Positions 1 through 7,596 are shown, counted from the first letter of the stretch. The stretch: 11,508 bases of DNA from Prolixibacteraceae bacterium (GCA_016930735.1 JAFGGF010000218.1:1-11508), one strand, 5' to 3'. The notes: generated by a model not told the origin, from the letters alone. Numbers and translations: made by a program.

Positions 1-828
1 ACTGTAGTTGAAGTTGGAGAAGAAGTGAGTCGGGTTTCTATAGGAGAAAGGGTAACGGTTGAAGGCCATATTTCCTGTGGTTTCTGCCGGAATTGCAGAA
101 GGGGAAGGCAACATATATGTGACCATACTGTTGGAATCGGTGTTAACCGTGATGGTGGATTTGCCGAATATATTTCTGTTCCCGATAAAAATGTCCTCCA
201 CGTTGATCCAAGGATCCCCGACGAAATCATGTCTATAATGGATCCTTTAGGAAATGCCACTCATACTGCTTTATCATTTCCGCTGATTGGTGAAGATGTT
301 TTAATTACGGGGATTGGTGGACCAATTGGTGCGATGGCAGGCGCAATCTGCAAATTTGCCGGAGCCAGAAATATTGTTGGCACCGATCTTAGTAAGTATC
401 GGAGGGATTTGGCAAGAAAACTGGGTGCAACCAAGGTTATAGACCCAGCCAAAGAAAGCATAAAAGATGCCATGGGAAGCCTTGGCATGGTAGCCGGTTT
501 CGATATCGGCCTTGAATGTTCCGGTTCACAAATTGCCTTTAACGATATGGTTAACCTGATGTACAACGGCGGAAAAATCAGCCTTCTCGGACTACTTCCT
601 CAATCAACACAGATCAACTGGAGTAAGCTCATTTTTAAAGGACTGACGCTAAAAGGGATTTATGGCCGCGAAATGTATGAAACATGGTACCAGATGGAAA
701 TGATGTTGCTTTCAGGGCTTGATGTATCACCTGTAATTACCCATCGTTTTCATTATACCGATTTTCAAAAAGCTTTTGACATTATGGAAGAAGGTAATTG
801 CGGAAAAATAATTCTGGAGTGGGAGTAA
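1..828 (+). CDS. tdh: L-threonine 3-dehydrogenase, 3' part (5' end outside the window)
   Basis: Zinc-dependent medium-chain dehydrogenase that oxidises L-threonine to 2-amino-3-ketobutyrate with NAD+, the first step of threonine breakdown to glycine and acetyl-CoA; cytosolic. The frame is open from base 1, giving 275 visible codons before TAA. Comparison with E. coli Tdh (341 aa, from memory) suggests about 70 N-terminal residues are missing, including the catalytic zinc Cys/His-Glu region. Visible are the structural zinc lobe (Cys at window codons 26, 29, 32 and 40), the GVNRDGGFAEY and GNATHTALSF segments, the Rossmann domain from about codon 100, the KGIYGREMYETWY signature and the SPVITHRF C-terminal segment, all typical of Tdh rather than general alcohol dehydrogenases. 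Oddity: the glycine loop reads GIGGPIG (codons 104-110), one residue longer than the E. coli GAGPIG. The GTG at 25 is internal, not a start. The usual partner kbl is not in the window. Confidence 0.95.
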   Translation, partial: TVVEVGEEVSRVSIGERVTVEGHISCGFCRNCRRGRQHICDHTVGIGVNRDGGFAEYISVPDKNVLHVDPRIPDEIMSIMDPLGNATHTALSFPLIGEDVLITGIGGPIGAMAGAICKFAGARNIVGTDLSKYRRDLARKLGATKVIDPAKESIKDAMGSLGMVAGFDIGLECSGSQIAFNDMVNLMYNGGKISLLGLLPQSTQINWSKLIFKGLTLKGIYGREMYETWYQMEMMLLSGLDVSPVITHRFHYTDFQKAFDIMEEGNCGKIILEWE

Positions 829-890
829 TCTACTGATTTACAACAATTGTTTATAATTTACCGGTCCCTGATAAATTCATTCTATTTTTA

Positions 891-898
891 TACTTTTG
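891..898 (+). promoter_or_regulatory. Bacteroidota-type -7 promoter element for rsgA
   Basis: TACTTTTG is an exact match to the Bacteroides -7 consensus TAnnTTTG. A weak -33 candidate (CCTG at 867-870, against TTTG) lies 20 nt upstream, a normal spacing. It sits in the short gap after tdh and just before rsgA, as expected of a promoter. Transcription would begin a few bases downstream, around 903-907 (inference). The element overlaps the most upstream possible rsgA start (TTG at 896), which argues that translation starts later. The consensus is short and AT-rich, so chance is possible. Confidence 0.5.
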
Positions 899-910
899 AA
901 AAAAACTGGT

Positions 911-1861
911 TTGAAAGAAGGAGTTGTAATAAAATCTACAGGTAGTTGGTTTACTGTAAAAAGTGAAAACAACCAAATAATTGTTTGTAAAATTAAAGGT
1001 AATTTCAGAACCAAAGGGATTAAAAGCACAAATCCTGTTGCCGTTGGAGACTGGGTTGAATATCAGATTCTCGAAAATAAAACGGGTGCAAAGGGACAGA
1101 TGCTGGGAATAATAACTGATATCAGAGATCGTAAAAATTACATCGTAAGGCGTTCTCAAAACCTTTCCAGGCTATCTCATATTATTGCAGCCAACATCGA
1201 TCAGGTTTTTTTAATAGCAACGCTGAATTTTCCGGTTACTACAACTACATTTATTGACCGCTTCCTTGCCTCTGCAGAAGCATACAGCATTCCAGCAATC
1301 ATTCTTTTTAATAAAACAGATCTTTTAAACCCATATGAAAAATTACTGCTTGACCAGTTAATCTCAACCTATACTAACATTGGATATAAATGCCTTGAAA
1401 CTTCATCTGTAACTAAAACCGGGATCGAAGATTTAATGAACCTTATGAAAGATAAAGTCAGCTTATTCAGCGGACATAGTGGGGTAGGGAAGTCAACATT
1501 AATTAACCTGATGCAACCTGGTTTAATGTTGAAAACAATGGAAATTTCCGATTCACATAAAACCGGAAAGCATACAACTTCTTATTCAGAAATGTTCCCT
1601 CTTGACTTTGGTGGTTATATAATTGATACTCCGGGAATTAAGGCATATGGGATGTTAAATATGGAAGCCTGGGAAATTTCTCATTATTTCCCTGAAATAT
1701 TCAGATTATCTTCTGATTGTCAATACAATAACTGCACACATACTCATGAGCCGGGCTGTGCAGTTAAAGAAGGCGTAAAGAATAAAATTGTTGCCGAAAG
1801 CCGTTACATCAGTTACCTTGGATTACTTGAAGGTGATGAAAAATACAGGCCTGCTTTCTAA
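911..1861 (+). CDS. rsgA: Ribosome small-subunit biogenesis GTPase RsgA
   Basis: Circularly permuted GTPase that binds the maturing 30S subunit near the decoding centre and leaves after GTP hydrolysis, a late assembly checkpoint; cytosolic. From the start chosen here (316 aa) there is an N-terminal OB-fold (about 1-75), then the G4 motif NKTD (134-137) ahead of the P-loop GHSGVGKST (188-196) and G3 DTPG (239-242). This G4-before-G1 order is diagnostic. The C-terminal zinc knuckle has C270, C275, H277 and C283. The frame can be extended to a TTG at 896 (321 aa), but that codon lies in a -7 promoter element, and the B. thetaiotaomicron protein, as I recall it, begins MKGLVIKNTGSW, matching the TTG at 911 (LKEGVVIKSTGSW). 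Both starts are TTG and neither has a clear ribosome binding site. The gene runs the same way as tdh but probably has its own promoter. Its TAA overlaps the stop of convergent mnmA. Confidence 0.95.
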   Translation: MKEGVVIKSTGSWFTVKSENNQIIVCKIKGNFRTKGIKSTNPVAVGDWVEYQILENKTGAKGQMLGIITDIRDRKNYIVRRSQNLSRLSHIIAANIDQVFLIATLNFPVTTTTFIDRFLASAEAYSIPAIILFNKTDLLNPYEKLLLDQLISTYTNIGYKCLETSSVTKTGIEDLMNLMKDKVSLFSGHSGVGKSTLINLMQPGLMLKTMEISDSHKTGKHTTSYSEMFPLDFGGYIIDTPGIKAYGMLNMEAWEISHYFPEIFRLSSDCQYNNCTHTHEPGCAVKEGVKNKIVAESRYISYLGLLEGDEKYRPAF

Positions 1862-2904
1862 ACTGCACTTTTAATATAACCACCTCCCAAAACTCTGTCA
1901 TTATCATAAAAAACAGCCGTTTGTCCGGGAGCAATTGATTCAAGCGGTTTTAATAATTCTACTTTCAACTCACTGTAGTTAACGATTTCAATTGTACATG
2001 GCGTATTTTGATTACGATAACGAATCCTTACATTCAGGATTTTCTCCGGGCTGATTTCTTCAGGTTTTACAAAAAAATAATTAACAACAATCATTTGATT
2101 TTTAAATAATTCTTTAAAATCGGATAAAACAACTTCATTTGTCTGAGGGCGTATTTCAGAAACAAACAGAGGTGTGTTAAAATTAATCCCCAGTCCTCGC
2201 CGCTGTCCAATTGTATAGTTTATATAACCGGAATGTTTTCCCAGAATATTTCCTTCAGAATCAACGAAGTTACCTGAAGAAATCCTGATTTTATCAGACA
2301 TAAATGATCGGTAGTTTTTATCGTGTAAAAAGCAAATACCAAGGCTGTCTTTCTTTTGTGAAAGCTTTTTAAAACCATTTTTTTCAGCGATGTCTCTAAC
2401 CTCGTATTTCATTAATTTCCCCAAGGGGAAAAGCGAACGTTTTAATATTTCACTATTCAGTCCCCACAAAAAAAAAGATTGGTCTTTTTCCGGATCGACA
2501 CCCTTAAAAATATAATTGTTGTTTTTATATAATGTATTTATAACATAATGGCCGGTTGAAACATAATTACATTCATAATTGTCTGCCTGTCTTATCAGAT
2601 TTTTCCATTTTACCATGGGATTGCACACGGCACATGGAAATGGTGTTTGACCTGACTGATATCCATTAATAAAATATGAAATTACCTCCGTTTCAAATTC
2701 TTTCGTTAAATCAATAAAACAATGTTTTATTTGAAGCTTTCGAACTAAATCTTTAACCTGTGAAATATCTCTTTCAGATAGTGAATTATTGACAAATTGA
2801 AAGGTACAGCCAACTACATCATAGCCTTGATCTTTTAACAATACCGCAGCAACGGAACTGTCAACTCCACCACTCATCCCTAATAAAATCCTTTTGTTTT
2901 TCAA
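1858..2904 (-). CDS. mnmA: tRNA-specific 2-thiouridylase MnmA
   Basis: ATP-dependent sulfurtransferase that makes 2-thiouridine at wobble position 34 of tRNA-Lys, -Glu and -Gln, taking persulfide sulfur from a cysteine desulfurase relay; cytosolic. The 348-aa protein has the adenylating PP-loop SGGVDSS (11-17), the catalytic Cys in PCAVCN (C94), the second active-site Cys in GICF (C191), the DQSFFLWGL and TIGQRRGLG tRNA-binding segments (from 141 and 231) and the C-terminal APGQTAVFY barrel (325-333). C91 lies where the E. coli enzyme, as I recall, has Asp; I believe this Cys is common in relatives. The start is TTG at 2904, overlapping the uvrC stop as TTGA. It gives the usual short lead into GMSGGVDSS, so an internal start is unlikely. 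It is the last gene of the operon and acts on the same nucleotide as MnmG. Bacteroidota often carry more than one MnmA paralogue, so the exact subtype is uncertain. Confidence 0.93.
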   Translation of the reverse strand: MKNKRILLGMSGGVDSSVAAVLLKDQGYDVVGCTFQFVNNSLSERDISQVKDLVRKLQIKHCFIDLTKEFETEVISYFINGYQSGQTPFPCAVCNPMVKWKNLIRQADNYECNYVSTGHYVINTLYKNNNYIFKGVDPEKDQSFFLWGLNSEILKRSLFPLGKLMKYEVRDIAEKNGFKKLSQKKDSLGICFLHDKNYRSFMSDKIRISSGNFVDSEGNILGKHSGYINYTIGQRRGLGINFNTPLFVSEIRPQTNEVVLSDFKELFKNQMIVVNYFFVKPEEISPEKILNVRIRYRNQNTPCTIEIVNYSELKVELLKPLESIAPGQTAVFYDNDRVLGGGYIKSAV

Positions 2905-4724
2905 TTTTTCTGACTCAGAAAATAGTTATAAATTTTGGTAGCTTTTGATAATCCTATTTCTGCAATTAATTCTTCTTTTCCCAATAATCTTATTGCTTTT
3001 ACCGATTTATATTTTTTCAGCAATAACTGTATTGTTTGCGGTCCGATTCCAGCAATATCTTCCAGTTCCGAGGAAATAAAACTTTTCGAACGTTTATCTC
3101 TGTGAAAGGAAATTCCAAAGCGATGTGCCTCATTTCTTAGTTGCTGAATTATTTTTAGAGATTCTGAATTTTTATCCAGATAAATCGGTATTTCATCATC
3201 AGGGAAAAACAGTTCTTCCAGTTTTTTTGCAATTCCGACAATGGTAATTTTTCCCCGCAAATTCAATTTTTCAAGAGCTTTAACTGCAAATGAAAGTTGT
3301 CCTTTTCCCCCATCAATGATAATCAGTTGTGGTAATGGTTTCTGCTCTTCTGTTAAGCGCCTGTACCTTCTGAATACAATTTCTTCCATAGAAGCAAAAT
3401 CGTTTGCGCCGGTTACTGTTTTTATATTAAAATGCCGGTATTCCTTTTTAGCCGGTTTCGTATTAATAAATACAACACACGAGGCAACCGGATTTGAGCC
3501 TTGCAAATTGCTGTTATCAAAGCATTCTATTCTCCTTGGTAATTCATTTAATTGCAAATCCTTTTTTATTGTTTCTAAAATTCTGTTTATTCTCAAATCA
3601 GGATTGCCTAATACAACCTGTTTTTCTTTTTCAAGGCGATAGTATTTGGCATTACGTAATGATAAATCCAACAATTGTTTTTTATCACCCCGCAGAGGGA
3701 TATGAAAGCGTATGTTATTCAGGCTGGTTTTTATTCTGAATGGGACTATAATTTCGGTTGCGTTGCTGAATATTTTTTGCCTGATTTCTATTATTGCCAT
3801 CAGTAAAATATCAGGCTTGCTTTCGTCCAGATTTTTTTTGATCTCCAGTGTATGGGTTTGTACAATTGCTCCTTTAATAACTTTCAGATAATTTACAAAG
3901 GCATATTTTTCATTTTCATCAATTGAAAAAACATCTACATCGGTTATCTTGGGACTCACAACCGTTGACCTGCTCTGGTATTTTTCGAGTGAAATCAGTT
4001 TTTCTTTAATGTTTTGGGCTTCTTCAAATTTATAATCATTTGAATATTCAAGCATCAATGCTTTTAATTGTTTAATTACTCCTGTAATATTTCCTTTTAA
4101 AATATCTGCAATTTCATCAATGTTTTTATTATAGGTTTCTTCGCTAATCAGGTTTTCACATGGTCCCTTGCAATTTCCGATATGAAACTCCAGGCAAAGT
4201 TTATATTTCCCCTTGTTTACATTTTCTTCGGTTAGCAGATAGTTGCAATTCCTCAATTTATAGATCGATCGGAATAATTCCAACAGGGTGTTTGCTGTTA
4301 CATAAGAAGTATATGGTCCGAAATATCGCGATCCGTCACGGATCACATTTCTTGTTTTAAACACGCGGGGAAACCTCTCGTTTTTTATACAAATCCATGG
4401 ATAGGTCTTATCGTCTTTAAGTCTTATATTATAACGTGGCTGATATTTTTTAATCAGGTTGTTTTCCAGTAACAGCGCATCTTCTTCAGAATCAACAACC
4501 ATATATTTAATATCCGTAATATTTCTAACAAGCAGTGCAGTTTTTCTTTGTTCCTGTTTCTTTGTAAAATATGAGGAAACCCTTTTTTTCAGATTTTTTG
4601 CTTTCCCTATATAAATTATTTTTCCGGAAGAATCAAAATACTGATAAATTCCAGGTTGGTCCGGCATTACAGAAATTACGGATTTCAAATAATCAATGGT
4701 TTTATTTCTTACCGGATATTTCAA
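2901..4724 (-). CDS. uvrC: UvrABC system protein C (excision nuclease subunit)
   Basis: Nuclease of nucleotide excision repair. It binds the UvrB-DNA complex at a lesion and cuts the damaged strand on both sides. The 607-aa protein is full length for the family. Domain order: GIY-YIG nuclease (GIY 25-27, YIG 38-40, with K41, R48, E87 and N89 as likely catalytic residues) for the 3' cut; a cysteine set C160, C177, C185, C189 matching the iron-sulfur cluster described in UvrC; the UVR motif for UvrB contact (about 232-250); the RNase H-like nuclease with D403, D471 and H534 as the presumed triad for the 5' cut; and a C-terminal helix-hairpin-helix region (about 552-600). The start is TTG at 4724, 10 nt after the apt stop, with no in-frame ATG upstream in that gap. 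The N-terminus (to MPDQPGIYQY) fits Bacteroides UvrC. The stop TGA overlaps the mnmA start, suggesting translational coupling. Confidence 0.96.
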   Translation of the reverse strand: MKYPVRNKTIDYLKSVISVMPDQPGIYQYFDSSGKIIYIGKAKNLKKRVSSYFTKKQEQRKTALLVRNITDIKYMVVDSEEDALLLENNLIKKYQPRYNIRLKDDKTYPWICIKNERFPRVFKTRNVIRDGSRYFGPYTSYVTANTLLELFRSIYKLRNCNYLLTEENVNKGKYKLCLEFHIGNCKGPCENLISEETYNKNIDEIADILKGNITGVIKQLKALMLEYSNDYKFEEAQNIKEKLISLEKYQSRSTVVSPKITDVDVFSIDENEKYAFVNYLKVIKGAIVQTHTLEIKKNLDESKPDILLMAIIEIRQKIFSNATEIIVPFRIKTSLNNIRFHIPLRGDKKQLLDLSLRNAKYYRLEKEKQVVLGNPDLRINRILETIKKDLQLNELPRRIECFDNSNLQGSNPVASCVVFINTKPAKKEYRHFNIKTVTGANDFASMEEIVFRRYRRLTEEQKPLPQLIIIDGGKGQLSFAVKALEKLNLRGKITIVGIAKKLEELFFPDDEIPIYLDKNSESLKIIQQLRNEAHRFGISFHRDKRSKSFISSELEDIAGIGPQTIQLLLKKYKSVKAIRLLGKEELIAEIGLSKATKIYNYFLSQKN

Positions 4725-4734
4725 GAAATGATTG

Positions 4735-5256
4735 TCAATTATAGGTTACCAAGACGTGTGTTTCGTATTCAGATAAAATCTTTTTATTCGGAGTGTCTAA
4801 AAATGCAAGATCAATAATAAAGCTCAGGTATATTTTTTTTACATTCATTTTTTTCACAAGGTTTAGCGCTGCCAGCGCAGTGCCTCCTGTTGCGAGTAAA
4901 TCATCATGGATCATCACAACATCGTCTTCAGATAGAGCATCGGAGTGCATTTCAATTGTATCTGTTCCATATTCAAGTTCATATTTTTCAGCAACAGTTT
5001 CTGCCGGAAGTTTTCCTTTTTTCCTTATGGGTACAAAGCCGGCATTGATTTTATAGGCAACAGCACCTCCAATTATAAATCCCCTTGACTCCAGAGAAAC
5101 AATTTTTGTAATGTTTTTGTATTTGGCAAACTCACAAATATTATTAACAGTATAAATAAGTGCTTCCGGTTTTTTCAATAAGGTTGTTATGTCAATAAAA
5201 TTAATACCCGGCTTCGGGTAATCAGGCACTTCTCTCAAATATTTTTTTAAATCCAT
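4735..5256 (-). CDS. apt: Adenine phosphoribosyltransferase
   Basis: Purine salvage enzyme converting adenine and PRPP to AMP and pyrophosphate; cytosolic. From the ATG at 5256 the protein is 173 aa, normal for the family, and begins MDLKKYLREVPDYPKPGI, the expected Apt N-terminus. Visible are SRGF (57-60), the flexible loop region GKLPAE (81-86) to YGTDT, and the PRPP-binding loop HDDLLATGGT (117-126). The frame also stays open upstream to a TTG at 5295 (186 aa), but those 13 codons run through the palindromic parS-like site and into the end of mnmG, encoding an unlikely Asn/Lys-rich tail, so I reject that start. It is the fifth gene of the operon, 28 nt after mnmG and 10 nt before uvrC. Confidence 0.95.
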   Translation of the reverse strand: MDLKKYLREVPDYPKPGINFIDITTLLKKPEALIYTVNNICEFAKYKNITKIVSLESRGFIIGGAVAYKINAGFVPIRKKGKLPAETVAEKYELEYGTDTIEMHSDALSEDDVVMIHDDLLATGGTALAALNLVKKMNVKKIYLSFIIDLAFLDTPNKKILSEYETHVLVTYN

Positions 5257-5268
5257 AGTATGTTGTTT

Positions 5269-5284
5269 TGTTCCACGTGGAACA
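5269..5284. other. parS: Candidate parS (ParB-binding chromosome partitioning site)
   Basis: The 16-mer TGTTCCACGTGGAACA is a perfect inverted repeat with no central spacer. It differs from the symmetric parS consensus TGTTTCACGTGAAACA at only two mirrored positions and, from memory, has the same core as chromosomal parS sites of Pseudomonas. It occupies most of the mnmG-apt gap, ending one base before the mnmG stop codon. parS sites are bound by ParB-CTP clamps that spread along DNA and recruit ParA and SMC, and they usually cluster near the replication origin. With no loop and no following T-run on the minus strand, it is a poor terminator. Identification rests on sequence match alone; parA and parB are not in the window. 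Confidence 0.8.
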
Positions 5285-7165
5285 TTATTTTCCAAGCATA
5301 ATTAAAAGAACATTTATATCAGCAGGTGAAACTCCTGAAATTCTTTTGGCCTGACCAATGGTTCTGGGATTTATTCTTTTCAATTTCTGACGACCTTCTG
5401 TAGAAACAGATTTTAATTTATCATAATTAAATTTATTTTCTATAACCACTTCATCCAGCCTTCCCATTTTATCTGCCAGTATTTTTTCCCGTTCAATATA
5501 ACCTGAATATTTAATTAGAATTTCAGCTGCCTCAACAATTTCATTCTTCCTGTCCTCGGGAACCTTTTTCAGAAGCCTTTGTAACGGGGTAATATCTTCT
5601 ATTAAATCAAATATTGAAATCTGAGGGCGTAAAATTACCTCTTTCAATTTAACTCCCTGTTTTAATTCCGGTGTTCCTTTCTTTGTAAGTATCTGATTTA
5701 CAAACGTTGGCTTAATACTAAAATTTGAAATCCATTCAATAATTGTTTCTCTGTGATGAATTTTTTCGTTTAATAATTTTAATCGTTCTGGAGAAGCAAG
5801 TCCTATTTTATGTGATTTTTCAGTTAACCTTTCATCTGCATTGTCCTGTCTTAATAAAATCCGGTATTCCGCCCTGCTGGTAAACATTCTGTATGGTTCA
5901 TCAATACCTTTTGTGATTAAGTCGTCTATCAGAACACCAATATATGCCTCGTCCCTGTTAAGGATAAATTCCTCTTTTATTTCCTGTGCTTTCAGATGAG
6001 CATTAATCCCGGCAATTATTCCTTGCGCTCCTGCTTCCTCATAACCGGTGGTTCCATTTATCTGTCCGGCAAAATATAAATTTGTTACCAATTTTGTCTC
6101 CAGTGTTGGAAATAATTGAGTCGGATCGAAGTAATCATATTCAATAGCATAACCAGGCCTGAAAATTTTGGCATTTTCCAAACCCGGAATTGCATGAAGG
6201 GCTTTATACTGAACATCCCACGGCAATGAAGATGAAAATCCATTCAAATAATATTCAATTGTTGTTTCACCTTCAGGCTCAAGAAATAACTGATGTTGTT
6301 CTTTTTCGGCAAATGTTTTTAGCTTCGATTCGATACTTGGGCAATACCGGGGTCCTGTACTTTGAATTGTACCATCAAACATGGGTGAAAATTCAAAACC
6401 TGTTTCAAGTAATTGATGAACATCCGGATTTGTATGAGTTATCCAACAGGAACGTTGTTTTAATTCTCGTTTGGCAGAAGGAAGGTATGAAAATTTATAA
6501 TGTTCATCTTCTCCTTTCTGTTCCTGCATTTTTGAAAAATCAATGGTTCGCCCGTCAATTCTTACAGGAGTACCCGTTTTTAAACGACCTGTTTTAAATC
6601 CAATTTCTGCCAATTGTTCTGAAATAGAGTAGGAAGCAGCTTCACCCATTCTTCCGCCTTTTATCTGGCTTTTTCCTACATGGATTAATCCATTTAAAAA
6701 GGTACCATTTGTAAGGATTACAGTTTTTGATTTGAATTCAATTCCAAGGCGGGTTTTAACACCATTTACTTTTTTTCCTTTAATCAATAGACCAACAACT
6801 GCATCCTGCCAAAGATCCAACTTTTCAATGCTTTCAAGCGTATTCCTCCAAAGCTCCGAAAACTTCATACGATCTGATTGCGCCCGTGGACTCCACATGG
6901 CCGGACCCTTTGACCTGTTTAATAACCGAAACTGAATGGTTGTCTTATCTGTAATAATTCCTGCATAACCTCCAAGTGCATCTATTTCCCTCACAATCTG
7001 TCCTTTGGCAATTCCTCCCATGGCAGGATTACACGACATTTGTGCATATTTTCCCATATCCATTGTTATCAGCAATGTATTTGAGCCAAGATTAGCAGCT
7101 GCAGCAGCTGCCTCACAACCTGCATGCCCGCCTCCGACAACAATTACATCATATTCCGGTAACAT
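5285..7165 (-). CDS. mnmG: tRNA uridine-5-carboxymethylaminomethyl synthesis enzyme MnmG (GidA)
   Basis: FAD- and folate-dependent enzyme that, with the GTPase MnmE, installs the carboxymethylaminomethyl (or aminomethyl) group at C5 of wobble uridine 34 in certain tRNAs. The 626-aa protein is full length. Visible are the N-terminal dinucleotide-binding GGGHAGCEAA (11-20), the signature MSCNPAMGGIAKGQ with catalytic Cys C45, the GPRYCPSIE segment with the second catalytic Cys C275, the FAGQINGTTGYEEAGAQG region, and a C-terminal helical domain for MnmE and tRNA binding ending in ISGVSPADINVLLIMLGK. The ATG start at 7165 leads directly into the FAD fold. It lies 8 nt after ybeY, and its stop is one base from the parS-like palindrome. 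MnmE is not in the window. In many bacteria gidA lies near oriC, which fits that palindrome. Confidence 0.97.
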   Translation of the reverse strand: MLPEYDVIVVGGGHAGCEAAAAAANLGSNTLLITMDMGKYAQMSCNPAMGGIAKGQIVREIDALGGYAGIITDKTTIQFRLLNRSKGPAMWSPRAQSDRMKFSELWRNTLESIEKLDLWQDAVVGLLIKGKKVNGVKTRLGIEFKSKTVILTNGTFLNGLIHVGKSQIKGGRMGEAASYSISEQLAEIGFKTGRLKTGTPVRIDGRTIDFSKMQEQKGEDEHYKFSYLPSAKRELKQRSCWITHTNPDVHQLLETGFEFSPMFDGTIQSTGPRYCPSIESKLKTFAEKEQHQLFLEPEGETTIEYYLNGFSSSLPWDVQYKALHAIPGLENAKIFRPGYAIEYDYFDPTQLFPTLETKLVTNLYFAGQINGTTGYEEAGAQGIIAGINAHLKAQEIKEEFILNRDEAYIGVLIDDLITKGIDEPYRMFTSRAEYRILLRQDNADERLTEKSHKIGLASPERLKLLNEKIHHRETIIEWISNFSIKPTFVNQILTKKGTPELKQGVKLKEVILRPQISIFDLIEDITPLQRLLKKVPEDRKNEIVEAAEILIKYSGYIEREKILADKMGRLDEVVIENKFNYDKLKSVSTEGRQKLKRINPRTIGQAKRISGVSPADINVLLIMLGK

Positions 7166-7173
7166 TCTAACTT

Positions 7174-7596
7174 TTAAAATTTAAAAAATCTATTCAGATA
7201 AAAATCTTCTTTCTCCCTCATTTCTCTTTTTTCAAAATCAGATTGATCGTTATAACCTGTTAAATGTAAAACACCATGAAAAATTACTCTGTATAATTCA
7301 TTATAAAAATCAACTCTGTATTCTCTGGCATTCTCTTCCACTCTATCGATACTTATAAAAATATCGCCTGAGATTTTATCCTTTTCACAATAATCAAAAG
7401 TAACAATATCTGTAAAATAATCGTGTTTCAGGTATTTTCTGTTTATATCAAGAAGATATTCATCAGAACAGAATATAACAGAAATCTCATCAGGCTTTTT
7501 ATTCTCCGACCGGATCAGATCGGCTAAAAAATATTGAACCTGATTAAAATCCAGCTTGAATTCAGGTGTATCTTCATTATAGAATCGTATTTTCAC
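7174..7596 (-). CDS. ybeY: Endoribonuclease YbeY (16S rRNA maturation factor)
   Basis: Metal-dependent RNase family linked to 16S rRNA 3'-end maturation and 70S quality control; cytosolic. The 140-aa protein has the conserved Arg segment INRKYLKHDYFTDIVTFDY (51-69) and the metal motif HGVLHLTGYND (107-117). Two of the three classical zinc ligands are present (H107, H111). The third position, His in E. coli, is Asp (D117); I recall the same Asp in Bacteroides YbeY, so it is probably a lineage feature rather than decay. The GTG start at 7596 overlaps the preceding ATPase gene by 20 nt and yields the expected N-terminus MKIRFYNED. mnmG follows after 8 nt. Its grouping with ribosome and tRNA-modification genes suits a translation-related role. 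Confidence 0.92.
   Translation of the reverse strand: MKIRFYNEDTPEFKLDFNQVQYFLADLIRSENKKPDEISVIFCSDEYLLDINRKYLKHDYFTDIVTFDYCEKDKISGDIFISIDRVEENAREYRVDFYNELYRVIFHGVLHLTGYNDQSDFEKREMREKEDFYLNRFFKF

Noticed and set aside
829..890. Possible terminator after tdh
   Set aside because: Only the short ACAATTGT palindrome was seen, with no GC-rich stem followed by a T-run.
3241..3642. Plus-strand open frame of 133 codons inside uvrC
   Set aside because: It lies wholly within the strongly supported uvrC RNase H-like region and has no recognisable domain.
4025..4032. Minus-strand TAAATTTG inside uvrC matching the -7 promoter consensus
   Set aside because: It lies in coding sequence with no properly spaced -33 element and no gene start just downstream.
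5269..5284. The palindrome as a rho-independent terminator between mnmG and apt
   Set aside because: It has no loop bases and no following T-run on the minus strand, and the operon continues 28 nt later. A protein-binding site explains it better.
6190..6597. Plus-strand open frame of 135 codons inside mnmG
   Set aside because: It is antisense to conserved MnmG sequence including the catalytic GPRYCPSIE segment, with no independent support.
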